A DNA stretch of 64,000 nucleotides from Ascaris suum (taxonomy: Eukaryota > Nematoda > Chromadorea > Rhabditida > Ascarididae), in NCBI GenBank assembly GCA_013433145.1, contig CM024170.1, forward strand, positions 1,753,214 through 1,817,213, given 5' to 3'. The translations under genes were made by a program, and so were the position numbers. The notes under the pieces are model-generated. The model saw only the letters and a program-made list of their open reading frames with translations, had not been told where the DNA came from and did not search any database. Every line of letters starts with the position of its first letter. Position 1 is the stretch's first letter. Positions 47,466 to 62,300 of the stretch are shown here, one piece after another.

Positions 47466-47596
47466 CGTCATAGAACTATGATCAATCGATAATGCTTTCA
47501 TGAATTATTCAATTATTCATATTATCATTTGTATTATAATCATTTAAATATGCAAATTTTTTCTCGCATAATTTATTTATAACAATTTTCGCTTTT

Positions 47597-47602
47597 AATA
47601 AA
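47597..47602 (+). promoter_or_regulatory. AATAAA polyadenylation signal of the MSP-domain gene
   Basis: A perfect hexamer 132 nt after the TGA stop, with a second (AATAAAA) about 20 nt further on. Confidence 0.55.
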
Positions 47603-50352
47603 TTATGAAGAAAATTATTGAATAAAAAATTTTCCTTTCAAGATATTGGTTGCATTAACCAAAATTACCGCAGAAATGTCAAAATGCTAAGGTATAAAAA
47701 TTACCTTCCAAAAATTACCTGTATAAAATGTTAATGACTTCCTGCTTTATCAAAATATAGGATGTTTAAGAAATTATATCCGAAAATTTCATAGCGAAAT
47801 ATCCAAAAAGTTGAATTCGGTATAAAAACTTTTTGGTATTTATAGTGGTTGAATGTTTTCTCGATTCAATGCAATGTTTGAAGATGTTGGATAATAATGA
47901 AGTTCAAGATGTAGCTGCAGCTAGAAATATAGCTCTAGCTTTTTAGAGAAGAGTGACATTAAGACATAACAAAAGTGATATAGCGTGATGTCAATTTTTC
48001 ACTGCAATAGATTAAATGAATTCACTCATTTCACATATGCGATTCGCAAGTTTAATTTCATCAATCATCAGATATCGTTGGAGTTTTTTTGGCGAGAGGA
48101 TCACATTTGATTGGGAAGGTTTCGCTTGCCAATTATGTTAACCATCGAAATCATGGAAATGCTCTTCTTTGCAAAAAGAAAAGGTTGAATTTTACATCAG
48201 AATGAGAAATTTGCATAACAATTACAAAATATTAATAATATGCTTCTTCGGTTGAGTTTTTATTTTTTGCTAAGGATAAGAAAAAAATTGCAAAATATAA
48301 ATAAATGAGTGCAAAGTTGGCTTTATGTGAGGAAAATTGTATTTATATGGATTTCAGAATAAATTAGTATAATCGTTGAGAGATAAGTAGAGAAGCACAT
48401 CAGGCGATTTGGCGCAATATGCGCTTTTTACACTCTACCCATTTGAGTATTGAGTTTCATATGTTATAAACAAATAGTGGAATTTGTGTCTTTTACATTT
48501 CAACTAGTGCGACCATTCGTTCACTTTTCTAAAACTAACTATCTTATGCTTTGGACAGTATTATAATTCAAAAAAAAAAATTTTTTTTTAGCACTTCGAT
48601 TTTTACAACTTATTTTGGAGGTTGATCGACGATCGACGTGAATAGGGAATACCTAGGGAATACCTAGGTTTTACGATATGCCCCCACCATACTTTGCAGC
48701 TTTAATTTCATTGACTTCTAATTGCAATTATTGCGATGACAAATACAAACACATATATGTACCGATGCCCAAAGTTTCATTCTTCCACATAGTAATGGGG
48801 TATTCTTGTGCGCTGCAGAAGTGCAAAATATGCAAAGTGCATCCTTCATGAAACAACAATTTGAGTATCTGCTTGTCGAAATAGGATTATTGATTAGTGC
48901 ATCCGAATTGAGATTCTTTGTTTTTGATGCTTCTGCTTCCTGAAGGCTTTAGCCAGCTACATCCGGCTGAGTTCGAAACGCAGTCCGGACGTTCCGGTCC
49001 AGAAAACATCGATAGACCATGATCGTATTTGCGATAGATGTTTTATGTTTCCCAATCGACTTTCAAAAAAAAAAAAAAAGTAGATGAATCGTTAAGACGA
49101 ATGATTTTATTGTTTTCTTCGAATGTTTGAACGAAAAGGATTATTGAAAATCTACGAGTAACAATCAACGAATCGTTTTTTTTTCTTTGCTTTTTTTTCC
49201 TCAAAATGTCAAATATTTTTCATGAAGGATATCGAGTATTCGATTCCTTATCATTGATGATTTAATTGAGATTAAGAAAGATATTCAAATATCAGATGGG
49301 TGTTGTAGCTTTAAGGTTGAATCTCGGTCATGATGCTCACATTCACATCGTTATTTCCATATTTATTTTTATTTTTATTTTTTCGTTTTTATTTGATTAA
49401 AAGTATAACCAAGGTTTATTGCATTGGAGATGGAAGGTTTGCTGAAGAAAGTGAAGAGAGTGACAGGTGGGAGAGAGGGGGGGGGGTGGTCGATTGAAAG
49501 GATTTTTAGGCAGATTAGTTTGTTGAAGAGAACGGAAGTGGGCGGTTGGCATAGTGAAGCCTAAAATGAGGTTCCCTCGCCCCCCCCCCCCCCTCAAAAT
49601 ATAGTCCTATTTGCTTTCCTTTGTTTCTCACACTGCGGGACATTTGGGCACGGTCAGATTTCTTACTGAAACGACGCCGCCGCTGTTGGACGTCGTTTTT
49701 TTTGATTTCAGTAGAATGTGAAGTATTAATTGTAAGGATAAGGTTTGAAATCAGTGATATCATAATAATAGAAATTCTCACTCGGATAATACCAACGAAA
49801 TCCACAAATCAGTTAATCCAGAGAACATATTTGCGCCATCCAGAGATTGGTATTTTTTGGGGCCAATCATATACTGAAATACTTCAGATATATTGCAACA
49901 TTGAGATATTTATTAGGAATTATAAAACTTATATAGCATCACCAACGAAATATTTCGCTGATTTTTTTTTTTTGTTTATCGTTATGCATGTAGATTAATC
50001 AAATATTCAAAAATTCTTCAATTGTTTCTGCAGTGACAATTGATTAATCGAATAGAATTATGTCATTTTAGGATCCACTACACCCGAGATTCGGTACTCT
50101 TTCCACGGTTTCATTGTTTAGAGTCCTATGAGGAAGTGCTGATGAGGATAAATTGATTTCCATTTCAAAGATTGAACGATTGTTCGTCTATGCCCTTCGC
50201 CGATATTAAACGCTTTATTTTAATTGTTTGCCAATCAACGCAAGTTTTAGAAATATTTTTCTTTTTTGGCCTTTATACTTCGCTTATTTATTATTTTAGC
50301 CTTTATTTATGATAATTGAATTTATTCTTTCTTCTCTCTTTCTCTCTCTTCT

Positions 50353-50470
<118 letters not shown>

Positions 50471-53400
50471 AATTTGTTCCCTCCTTTCCTCCCCATTTTC
50501 TGTTTTCATTACTTTTCTATTCGGTGTTAATCATTGCACCTTATTCGGTATTCACTCAAAGAATATTTGAGAATATTTGCACTTTATGTTGGTTTATTCG
50601 GTTCAAGTGGTCAAAAAAAAGGAAGAAAACCCCTCATCGAACGACGAAGAGCAATTGTGATGTCTACGAATCAATGCTGAGATGATGTGAACAGCGTTAA
50701 TTGCCTCACTTGACCTTTTCGACCCTAAAATATTCATTTCTTTGCCATATCAACAGCATCAATTTGTTTCATCAACTTCAATTTTCCGGTAAATTGAATT
50801 TCATCAAAGAATTATACAGCATATATTCCATGTAATATTTATTAGCGATTTTTAAATGTCTTTATTGGCAAATTTTATTTAATCTTATAATTTTTTATGC
50901 ATTCTATAGTTGAGTTATTCTAATATTATAAGAAATTTTTCAATTTTATGCTATATGGATTGTCTTATTTATTTGATTATTTAATCCTTTTTTTAAAAAT
51001 ATTCTATGCAAAGAGAATTTTTCTTTCTCATAAAACGATATTATATTTTTCTAATTATCTTATTGGATTATTGTTGATATTCGTAGAGATCTTATCTATG
51101 AAATCGAGATTTTTTTAAAAAATTGTTTGAAAATATCAGAGATATACAGAACATCACTAATCAAAGTATAGAGGATTAATCCATTCATTAAATTGAGATA
51201 ATAGAGCAATTTTTAAGTATTTACGAAATGTTTATACTTTATTCTCATACTGTTTAATTTCCAATTATATTTCGTTTTTGTTGTTTTAATTCTCTCATTT
51301 CTTTAGTTTCTTTTTGCAATCAGCATCCCTTTCTAACGGGTTGAGAATTCTGCCATCTATATCACTTAATCGACTCATGCCTATTTCCGTTATTTTATTA
51401 GAAAGCATTAAATAGGTAAATATTTGTATGAATGACTTAATTTTGATTATTTGTATTAATTAAAGATTGTTTGCATTGAGTGCTTATTATAGAGATGAAT
51501 TAACGCATTTTTTTGCTTTTGTATTTTTCAATTTTCTATTGTGAAGAGCATTTCTTAACACTCATAATCGATACATTTTTGCATATTAATTCTACGCTCG
51601 ATAAATGCTTATTTCGCTCTTTTCACAATTGCGCGATTTATTCTGTTCTCGGCTTCGTTCCAGGCTTATCCCCCTGCTCTCCTGCCCTTTCATCCTCCCT
51701 CCCCCTCTCCCCCTTGCCTAATATAGTAGGAACTTTTGATGGCTGTTGTTTTTTTGAGGCTTATTGTTATTTGATGCGGAAATGCTCTAATATTTTTCTC
51801 TCTGTCGAAACTTGCGCCGTATTGGTGGTAATATAGACTCAATCGCTAATATATGTTTTTCTACAGTCTTTTTGATGTGAGGATCAGTGCAGCTGTTCAA
51901 ATCTGCAATGCTTTTTCAGGTGCTCGGGCGAGAGGGTGTGCCCGCCGCTCCTTTTATCTTCCATCCGCACAACGATCCGTTTCTCCTTTGCTAATTGACC
52001 TCTTTAACGCTCGTCTCTAAAGCGTTATCCTCGAAGCCGTGCTCGTCTAAAATTCAAGCATCGTTTCTTGTCCTTCAAGAAAACTTCAGTGTTTTTTCTT
52101 TCAGGTCAGCTATATTTACGGATTAATAATTTTCGTTATTTTGCATGTTTATTTATACGTGCTTTCATATTATTCGCTAAACATTAATTTCTTTGCACTT
52201 ATGCAAATTTTCTTGCATTTATGCAAATTTCCTTGCACCTTTATTTAGAACCTGTACGGTCGAATATACATTGAAATATCAGTACGACCGATCGATATTC
52301 AAAGAAATTGTTGTTTGCACATTCGTTTCAATATTGCGGTTATGCTAATAATTCTTAATTTTTTAATGCAACTTACCTATCGTCGTCTCGACATCCTTCT
52401 ATCGATATTCTTTCTGGCCTGATTTGATTTAAAGCTTGTGTATAAGTTTGTGTGAATTTAATCTATGGTACAGATTAGCTTTTGCTTGTTTGCATTTCTA
52501 GATGCATACGGTTTGTTTGTCTCGGTTTGCATAGTTCTCGATCACGATTGAATCTGATCGATGGAATCTGTTGTTGGAGCTAGATCGATCCTCAAGTCAG
52601 ACTTGAAGTCAAGCAATGCTAATTTCGAAGAGGTCGCCTAATTATTTACATAAGTCTAACATAAATAATCACGTAAATAATACAATTTGTTGGTCATATT
52701 ATATCTTCGATGGGGAATGGTCATATGCATATTGGAATTTTTTTTCCCTCTTTTTTTTGCATATGTGCGATCGGTCAATTCGTTCTTTTTTTTTCTTCGG
52801 TGAATGTCAAAACGGTGAAACGTTTCGTTATAGATGAAACGATGCCACAAAAAGACGCCTATTACATCGGCCTGCTTGGCACGTTTTCGCCAATTCCCAC
52901 CTTCTGTCTCATTGAAATATTACTTAATCAATTCTCGCGTAATTTTATTCCCCATTTATCGTTTGTGCTGCGTGAAATTTTTGATGAACGAATATTCTTA
53001 GTGGACCGTTTGCGATATCACCTGGAAATTTGCATATTTATAAGCTTTAGAAATTTACATATTAAAAACGGTATATAAGTAGTGCATAGAAATGATAGAT
53101 TACAACGAAAGCTTGCGCATTCTTTGCTTATAGTAGCTATGATATTGTTGATTTATCTTATTCGCTTGCTTCTAATTTAATGATTTCTTGTTGTGCGTTT
53201 TTCACAAATTTGCAACATTTTAAGGTGTATTTTGGTATAAACCTTTGTCTATATTCATACGGTTGAAAGTCGTATATTTTTGCAGCTATACCTTTTCTTT
53301 TTTTTCTGCTATTTCCTGTTGAGGATTCCAAAACAGAGAAAGCACAACAAGGAATCTGTGATGATTTGCATTTTCCACAAAAAAAAAATTGCAATTCGCG

Positions 53401-56000
53401 AGGTTTCATAGTGCGCACTTTTTACCGTTTCATTCATCACTGACGTAATGATTATTTACCCACCGGTTACTTACCTAACAATTTACCTTATGACTCAATG
53501 TTCAAGGCTTTCCTATGTTAGATGAGAGTTTTCAATAAATTCTCACCTAATTAGCTTTGCGCTCATGTCTACCCGAATATGGAAAGATAAATCTATTTGA
53601 TTAGAACACGTAGATTCGTAGACAGCTTTACGAATATCTTTAAGTTCACTGTATATTTCATTGTTTTATCCACGCATTTCGAGCCATTTTTCATTAATAT
53701 GCCACTCTCATTTAGTCATCTTTATTAGTGATTCATTCTCATCAATTCCGTCTAGATTTTTCGATGATATATCGTGTAGATCAATCCATCATGAATAATT
53801 TGAAAATTCGTTCTTTATTGACAGCCGATTTTTGCATAATTTTCTATGGTTGATTTTAGCGCTTTGGCATAGTTGACTTTAACCTTCTGAGGTGATCTAA
53901 TTGTGCGAGTGTATTTTCTTTTTTTTTTTTCTAGTTGTTTTTCTTTTTAGTCGAAGTTGAACGAAAAAATTCCAATCGAATGTTTTCTCTTCGAATTTTT
54001 ATATTTGATACGATCTTTTCCCGTTATCGTTAACATAATTATCTGCCCAATAAATAAACCTACGATACCTTCTCGATTACTATTCACTTAGTCGTCGTCG
54101 TTTTTAACAGTATCCCATTAATTTATGAAGTAATTGGTAGTGCTTGGTTGTCTTTGCCATGATGTTCCGATTACATTTAGGTTGAAGTGGCGTTCACCAA
54201 ATTTCTATGTTTCACTTGGCAGTCATTGCATAATTGGCAAAAGATAATTGTTGCATTTTGCACAATTTCAGACGGGATCGAGTAATCGTTGATTTGTTTA
54301 TCGGTTGGTTTTTTTTTGTGGAGGGGGGGGGTTATAGATAGCTGTGATTAACTAACTGTTGAAATCATTAAATTGAGTAAAACTAGGCTTAACAAGGATG
54401 CATGCGATGAATCGAATAAACTTCCGCAGTATTATTTTAGGCAAACAAATTGCCGAGTAGCGATTGAGTGATTATCGATGATTGCTTCCAATCATTTTTT
54501 TTTTGTCGTTTCCTTTTACAGTAGTGATATTTATGAAATGCAAAGTACTATTTTTATTGCGTTCTTATGAGTATTTTCCATCAATGTCACATAGAACGTT
54601 ACTTGTTGCGGTTTATACATCTTACTTGTAAATGCTGATTGGAATAAAAGAGACTAAGAGAAGAAATTAGGAGATGAAATTTTTGCTAATAAAAGGAAGG
54701 GGGGAGGGATAGGGGATGGGGGAAGGGGAGAATATCTAGATAGGTCATAGAGGAAAGAGCATTTGAAAAAATTAGGCATTAAACAGCGTTTTTTTTTTTG
54801 TTGAGCTATGTGATTGAAAGCTCTAAAAAAAGTCGATGAAATTCTTTGAAGATGATATATTCATAGTTATGATATCTATTTGGCTTTACACTTTTATTTC
54901 CATAGCGATCGATAAATGAGTTGGTTAATTCTTGCAAAATTAGCGCTTCATTAAATGAAGATTTATGTAGGCAATTCTTATTTAAAAATGAGAAAAAATT
55001 AATTAAAATTTTATGCAAATTTTCAAAATTTTATGCAAATTTAATAATATACAAGTTGAATTGCTAATTCATTTATTGAAGAGGATGATGGTGCAATATA
55101 TTTATATGTAAATTATTTCATTTTATTAATGCATCGTTGATTAAGTTCTCTTAGCTTATCGAATGTGAGCTTGCTAGTTATGGTAATTATTTTTAGGAAT
55201 ATTCAAATTTGCTAATTAGAAGATATTTTGAAATTGATTTTTTTGCATTACTTGAATGCATAACTTTGAAAAAAAAACTTTTAAATAAATACTAAACACT
55301 TATTGAACTATCATCAGTTATCATATATTATCAGTAATTATCATTAATATTATCAGTAATCTTATATTATCGATAAAAATATTCATTTAAATATCATCGT
55401 TATTTCTGCGCAAACAATAAAACTTTGATTAGTAATCGTTATGGGTTGATGAGTCATATGCATGAGTATTTCATACTTAAATAGCGTTTCAATGTGATTC
55501 ACATCGTCGGCAATAAGTGCAAGTTGAATTTTTATAGGGTGTGGCGCAAATGTCATCACTTCTATTTGAGTATCGATTATCGATACGTCTAGGATTTTAT
55601 CATATTTATGAATAATTATATTACTAAATAATCATAATTTATGGATTTATATTTTTATCGCATTTAATTTCAAATATTTTTATAATTAGAAAAAATCTTT
55701 ATTTATATTATTATAAAATATTTCAATTATTATTTTTTTTTTATTTATTTCAATTATATTTCAAATATTTCAATTATATTATATTATATTATATTTCAAA
55801 TTTTTTATTTCCTATATGTCGTTTTTGTTTCAATGATTACTCTACTAAGCAAAGGGTTTCACTTCAAAAAAAACATTAAAGACCAATTGAGGCTTATATG
55901 AGGATAAGTAAATTGCATTAATGCTTGCTTTAACTTGCAAGATTATCCAAGAACGCTCATATGTCGAGTTTTTTCATTAAATGAGGGTAGCCTACGTCAG

Positions 56001-56116
56001 CTTCTCCTCTCTCCTCTCACCTCCTCCTTCCTCCTGCTCATCCCCTCCCTCCCTCCTTCCCATCTCCTTCCTCATCTCCTCTCTCTCCCCTTCATGCACC
56101 CTCTCTCCACCTCAAG
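56001..56116. repeat. Polypyrimidine block
   Basis: CTCC/CCCT-rich sequence with very few purines over about 115 nt. Open frames through it on the plus strand are compositional artefacts (Ser/Pro/Leu only). Confidence 0.85.
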
Positions 56117-57032
56117 TCGCCCTTTACATATCCAGTTTTTCTCCTCATTCGGAAGCTGATGTTGTTCTGAACCAAGATCTATAAAAATAAAGTGGTCCTG
56201 AATGAAAAGTATTATAGTTGTTTGCGTGGTCACTTTGTCTAGAGAGTGCTATGGGAGTGCGTTTGATCAAGGCTGGGACGTTCAAGGTTTAGATTTGGCT
56301 TTTAGCCTGGTCGAAGTTATTGCTCTTAACTCTTGATGTAAGTGCAATTCGTACAATTTCATTTCTGATGAATATTGAATGTTATTGTCATTGTTATTAT
56401 TTTTTTTTTTATTATTGTTTATTGCTATTATTTATTGACATTACTTTATTTATTTATCTGTTTACTTATTTATTTATATATATATTTATTTACTTATTTA
56501 TATGTTTATTTATTTATTTACTTATTTATTTGTTGTTACTTATTATTATTGCTTTTATTATTACCGTTGCTACCACTTTTATTCTTACTATTACTTTTTA
56601 ACATTATTGCTTATTATCATTATTATTTATGTCTTATAACTACTACCATTACTGTTATCTCTACTCTTTTTTTTATTAATATGATTAATTACCGTTATTC
56701 ATTATCGCTATTATTTATTATTGTTATTACTACGGTAACTAATTATTACTGCTTATCATTCATTTATTGTTTATTATGATATTTTAGTTCTCTTATTACT
56801 GTAATTTTTTATTGTTATTCCTCTAACAGTAGTTTATTCACCTTTTTTTCTCATTTACTGTTATTATCGCTATGATTTATTATTATCACTCATTACTATT
56901 GTCATATTTCTGTTGGTATTATCGCAATCGTTATTGTTATTTAACATTATTATTTATTGTTTTTATAATAATAACGAGCATTACTTAGAGAGAAATTCCT
57001 TAGAATTAGGAAAATTTTTGTTCAACTAGTTC

Positions 57033-57166
<134 letters not shown>

Positions 57167-58419
57167 ATTTGTGAGGAGTTTTTATTGAATGAGATGGCAT
57201 TGTTTCATTGATTAGATGAAAAAAAAAATGTGGAGTTTTAAAAATTTAATCCCGCTGATACGCGCGTTTAAGCTGAAATAAATGAATATGATAAGCTAGG
57301 AAGGAGATTGGCATGTGCCCATCATCCATATTTCGAATTTTTTCTATCTTTCAAAATTTTCGCCATTTTTTATTGTATTTAATTTGCATATTTTTTTAAA
57401 AAAATCAAATTATATTTGCATAATACACGATGGCAAATTGGTATATTTATCCGTCTGAGAGCTTCAATTCGCGAACCATTGGACAATAGGCTTATAAAAT
57501 TTAGTGAATGAAATTTTCATACAATTGAATGTTTTTCTCTTTTAATTCAAAGTGGATGCACCAACTTGAAAAAAGAGTTATAAGTAATTGAGAGTAACAA
57601 AAAGTTATAAAAATTGCAACCAGAAAAGTTATGTGAATCTTTGTGCCGATATTCTTGTTTTCAAGAATATTGATAGAAGCAATCAAATCATTTGGAATAT
57701 TTGTTCATTATTCATCGTTTGCTTATTATTATTTATTACTATCTTATAGTATAACATTGATCGATCCTATAAGTATAATTTCGAATTATATATTATGATG
57801 GCTACTCTAGGATATTTTTAGTAATTATTTATATTTATATTTTTATAAATTTATTTTCACTTAATCTAGTAATTAAAAGTTAGTAATTATTTATAATTAT
57901 ATCAATTAGTTACAATTTCGAGATTTTTTTCACTCGATTACTTCATTTGTTGATCTACATAGGAAGTAGTATTATATTTGGGATGATACATTTTGGGCTT
58001 ATGGGCAGTTTTTTTTTTTGTTTGGATGATGCAAAATGCTGACATCGATATAGTATAGTTATGATTTGCTGATAGCAGCGAAGGGTACAAAAGTAAATAA
58101 TAAGATGAAGAAATTGAAAAAGTATTAGACGACGAATAAGTGCCAGATGTCATGATTCGCCGATTATTTTCGCATGACATTGTGTACTCTAAAGGCTGGA
58201 TTATGAAGGCTTTTTTTTCTGAAACGTGGATTAAGCTTGTCGCCTCGCCTTTCTATTCGTTTGTTGCTTAGTTCGTTCGAAATTGAGATCGGAATGCTTC
58301 CTTATATTTCTTAGCGATGAATTCTTAGCATGTGCAAGCAAATAAGAGTTGACTTCTAAGGAGTATATATGAGCTGGCAATAATGCATGCTTATTTATTA
58401 CTCAGTTTATACGCGAGAA

Positions 58420-59392
58420 ATGGAGAAGCGTACCGATGGCGACTGGCACGAAATGCGTTCTTAAAATTCGATTTTTTGCAAGAACTATTTCAAAACACCA
58501 CCAACAGATAAAACCTGTGCACTGCTGTATTTCTATATGAACTAATCCGGTCACTGGCTTAAATCCTAAAATGGAAGGCACGATTCCGAAAACTAATTGC
58601 TTAAAAAACTAACGTGATATGTTTCGTAAATATATAGGTTTCGAGAGATGCCTATAAGTACTTATGAGATCGTTACAACTCTTTTTGAATGATGGATCAT
58701 CATGAAGGGATTCTCTCCTGGTGTAGATTATATCTGCAAAATGTTTTTCGCTTTTGTGGGTTTTCGAGTTGAAATCATCGGTACGCAAGCATATGCGTAC
58801 GCATTATCGTGATGCTTTATCAAATCTCTTGAAACTTTAGATCCTTTCCCTCTAAAATGCTTCCAAGAAAGCTTGAAAAATTCTAGGTTTGAGGTTTTAA
58901 TAGGGATTTTATGGTCGCATCTTCTTCTACCGTTTTCTTATTTGGTATACCCGTTTTCATTCTCTCTCTGCAAAACAATTCCTTCAGCACAGCGACAGAT
59001 CATTTGGGTGATTTGAGGAGATTAGCTGGCAGAAGTCAAGCGGAGTAATTGAAGAGCGTTATTACGATCATCTATAAACGGATATCTACCACCTGTATGA
59101 TTTTATTGATTTGCACAGGTGAGGCTGTGCAATTGCTGAGCAAATATGCGTCCCGTTGAATGTTCTCGTATCGTATCGTTTTCTTCTTATTCCCTCTAAT
59201 GGTGTTTATTCGTCTGCTGTAACCAGCTCTTATTTTCGATGTTTTTATTCGTCCCAACTTTTTGTGCGCTAATTTCTTCCAGGATTCGATGATAGAAGTA
59301 TTCCGGACTTCCAGAGTTTTGTAAGGTCTAATTTGGAGGGTATTTTCTCAGAATCTATCGGATTTCTCAAATTTGAATGCATAAACATTTGA
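58420..59392 (+). CDS. Unrecognised gene candidate with very small exons
   Basis: Five exon candidates have coherent phases: 58420-58456, 58841-58886, 58988-59034, 59119-59154 and 59283-59392, i.e. 37, 46, 47, 36 and 110 nt. The start ATG at 58420 (MEKRTDGDWHEM) follows a T-rich TTACTCAG that resembles a spliced-leader acceptor. The joined frame reads PFPLKCFQESLKNS, TATDHLGDLRRLAGRS, EAVQLLSKYAS, then RFDDRSIPDFQSF, and reaches TGA at 59390 (91 residues). A TTTT|GTAAGG donor at 59321 could instead lead to further exons; the same frame also looks coding at 59423-59515 (VGKILKLLDILGWELENMF), but the phase of its acceptor does not match. The protein looks soluble and helical. Family unknown. 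Some donors are weak (GTTCTT, GTCAAG, GTTGAA). Confidence 0.35.
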
Positions 59393-62300
59393 GATATTTG
59401 TTGGAGTGCTGATGGTTTTAGGGTAGGGAAAATCCTGAAATTGCTTGATATTTTGGGATGGGAACTTGAAAATATGTTCGAAAATATGAGAAAGTCTTTG
59501 AGTATGGTATGAAGAATATTGCTAGAAGGTTGTGTGATATGTGGCCGCTCGATCGGTTTGCGATAAGAGTGATGCACGATTCGCAAGCGATAAGATTATC
59601 ACTACTCGGGTTGATGTTGAAGTTTTATCAGTAAGCACTTAGCAGCGAATATCGTTGCTGCAGTGCCTTATGTAACGAATATTCTAAAATGATGTTCGGA
59701 TACGTATAGGTGACGTCATTTTAGACGGCGATATGATTCAATTTACTGGATGAATGAAGGAAATAAACGAGGAGCTGGCAGTAGGGAGGGATGGAGTTCG
59801 TTGTGGTAACTGTACATTATGCAATAAGCGTCAATTTGTATAGGTTTTTTTTTGGGGGGGGGGGGGGGAGGAGGAGGGTTTAGACGCAAGTGTGCTAGGA
59901 ATGAAGGTTTTTATTTGCCAAATAAAGAAAAAAAAGCGATGAATGCTTGCGTTTTCTGTTTTTTTTTTTTAATAACGGTTTAATGTTACTGGAAAGTTAG
60001 AGTAGTATAGTGAAGTTTTTATGCGGAATAAAGGTAAAGATAATTTGCCGCCACTTTTTTCAACGAGAATATTTATGAGAATTTCGTATAGAATTATGCG
60101 TTAAATTTAGTAAAAAGTGGAAATTCCGCGCTTTTATTGATCGCATTTCGTTTCAATAAAGGGATTGGAGTGAGTTGAGAGGAATTGATGAGTCAAATCC
60201 GTTTGATGAGACACATTTGATTGTGACCTCAACTGAGAGTTAAGTAGGAGGAAAGCGAGTGGAAGAGAACGCATTGTAAGACAAAAGCGATGCCAAAAGA
60301 AATTGCATGTCTTCTCTGAAATGGTTTCAGTTTTTTTTTTCTCTCTTGTATTCTTTCTTTTTCTATGATTTTTTTTCTGCCGATATGAGATTTCAACAAG
60401 AAACTGAGCTAAAAGTAGTAGCTCTTTCGTTCTCTTTCAAAAATTAAGAGGAAGGAAGACACTAATGGTAAGCTCTAATGATGAGAACAGGTAAACTCAT
60501 CTACCTAGGGGAGGTGTGGAGAGGCTGAAAAGGAGTTCCCCCTTATGTCTTTGATCCGACAATGATCAACATTCTAAAAACACCTTCCATCCTTTTCCAT
60601 ATATCGCTGATGTGATATACTTTAATTTCTAAAATCTAAATTGATACTTTAGTTTCTAGGATCGAAATTGATACTTTAATATCCATGATCAGTACCTGTA
60701 GGTTATTACTTTAATATCCATGATCACCTGTACCTGTAGGTTAATGGTTTAAAGATCACATTGATGACGTAAATGTTATTTATCGTTCGGAGTGCGTCAA
60801 TAAAATAAAAACTGATTAGTCATTTCTCATGTGTAATTGATTATAAAAAATATTAAAGTGAGACGAATTAGTCATATTTTTCTTTTTTACGTTTATCGTT
60901 TTGTTATACTCTTTTTCAAAAAAACAAAAATTCAATTGAATTTTTACCTGTAAACCTTTACAAAGGTAAATTGATTTATTTAAACTGTTGCAATTTTTTT
61001 ATTATTTTATTCATAATAGTCGGCAATTTGCCAGGATTTTATTTTTATTGGAGATTTTTGAGGAAGAAAAATAATGTGGGAAATTTTCTAGTTTAATTTA
61101 TACTTTTTGGGTATATAAGCAAAGAATGGGAATATATACTGTTTTCCTTGAATTCATGAGCAATTTGAAGGGAAATTTTTCTCTCCTAGTGTGTCCGGAT
61201 GAGAAGTCTTCTTCGCAGTAAGATAGCCAATCTTCTCCTCTTGAAACCCTGGTAGCGTGAAATACCTGGACTTCCTGTTAAAGAAAATCATTGTCTCTTC
61301 ATTTGTACATATTATTCAATGGAAGCATTTTAGAAATACTTCGTTTCTTGTGTTATCGGTGATGCCATATTATACACGCTTATGAGACTTTTTTTCAGAA
61401 CAGTTTAAAGGTAATCAAAGGTAAATATGAAAGAATTTCTATGCTGCACAAGTAGTTCTATGAAATAACGCTTAATCTGATCAGGTGTAATTCGTCATAA
61501 TGATCTATTCATTGAGATTGGTTGAATTTAGTTGAAATTTTCTGAAATAACGACAGCTTGCCTGATGCTCTATTACAATGATTCATCATGGTATTCATTC
61601 TTGTGCTATAGCGCATTCTTCATTATTCATTTCTTTTCGGCGCCTTCCTTTATGTTTTTGTTAGTTTAAATGATAGCCGGAAACAACCAAGCGTTAAGTA
61701 ATCATATCTCTTTATATAATTTAGTGATCATTTCTATTATATTTGAAGACTTAACCATCGATATTTTAGTTTAGTTTCTCTATATTAAATGTCATATAAA
61801 GTTCGATGAACGTTCGATGTTATTTTTTAATTTTCTGAAAGAATTAGGCATCTTATTGAGAAGGAATCATCCTCACAAAAGGATTTCTCAATTTTTTTTT
61901 TTTAAAGCATAGTTCGAAAAAAAAGTTTTCTATTCAAGAAAATAACTGTAATTTCGATTCATAGTAAGTTATAATTTTAAAAAAAACCATCCTAAAAACC
62001 ATTCATATGATTCAGATGAAATTTATTATTGTAATTTTATTATTTTTCAAACCGACTAAAATATATTTAGTTATTTACGCATTTGATTATATAAGTAATT
62101 GTTTATTTCCATAATTTTACATATTTATTTGTTTACGTAATTAGTTTTGTACATAAGGTACTCTCGCAGAGGTTATTTAGGCTTTTTTCTTCACCTAATC
62201 AACTTAGCCTTAGTAGTTATGTGAACGAATCGTAACCTTCGAAACGCTAACGAAGCAGAGGTAAGCGGATAAAAACTGAGAATTTCGGCGTCGAGGAGAA

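Noticed and set aside
55935..56184. Ser/Pro/Leu-rich plus-strand frames
   Set aside because: They translate a polypyrimidine block and carry no protein-like signal.
56320..56779. Leu/Ile/Tyr-rich plus-strand frames of up to 134 codons
   Set aside because: Explained by the TTATT-type low-complexity sequence.
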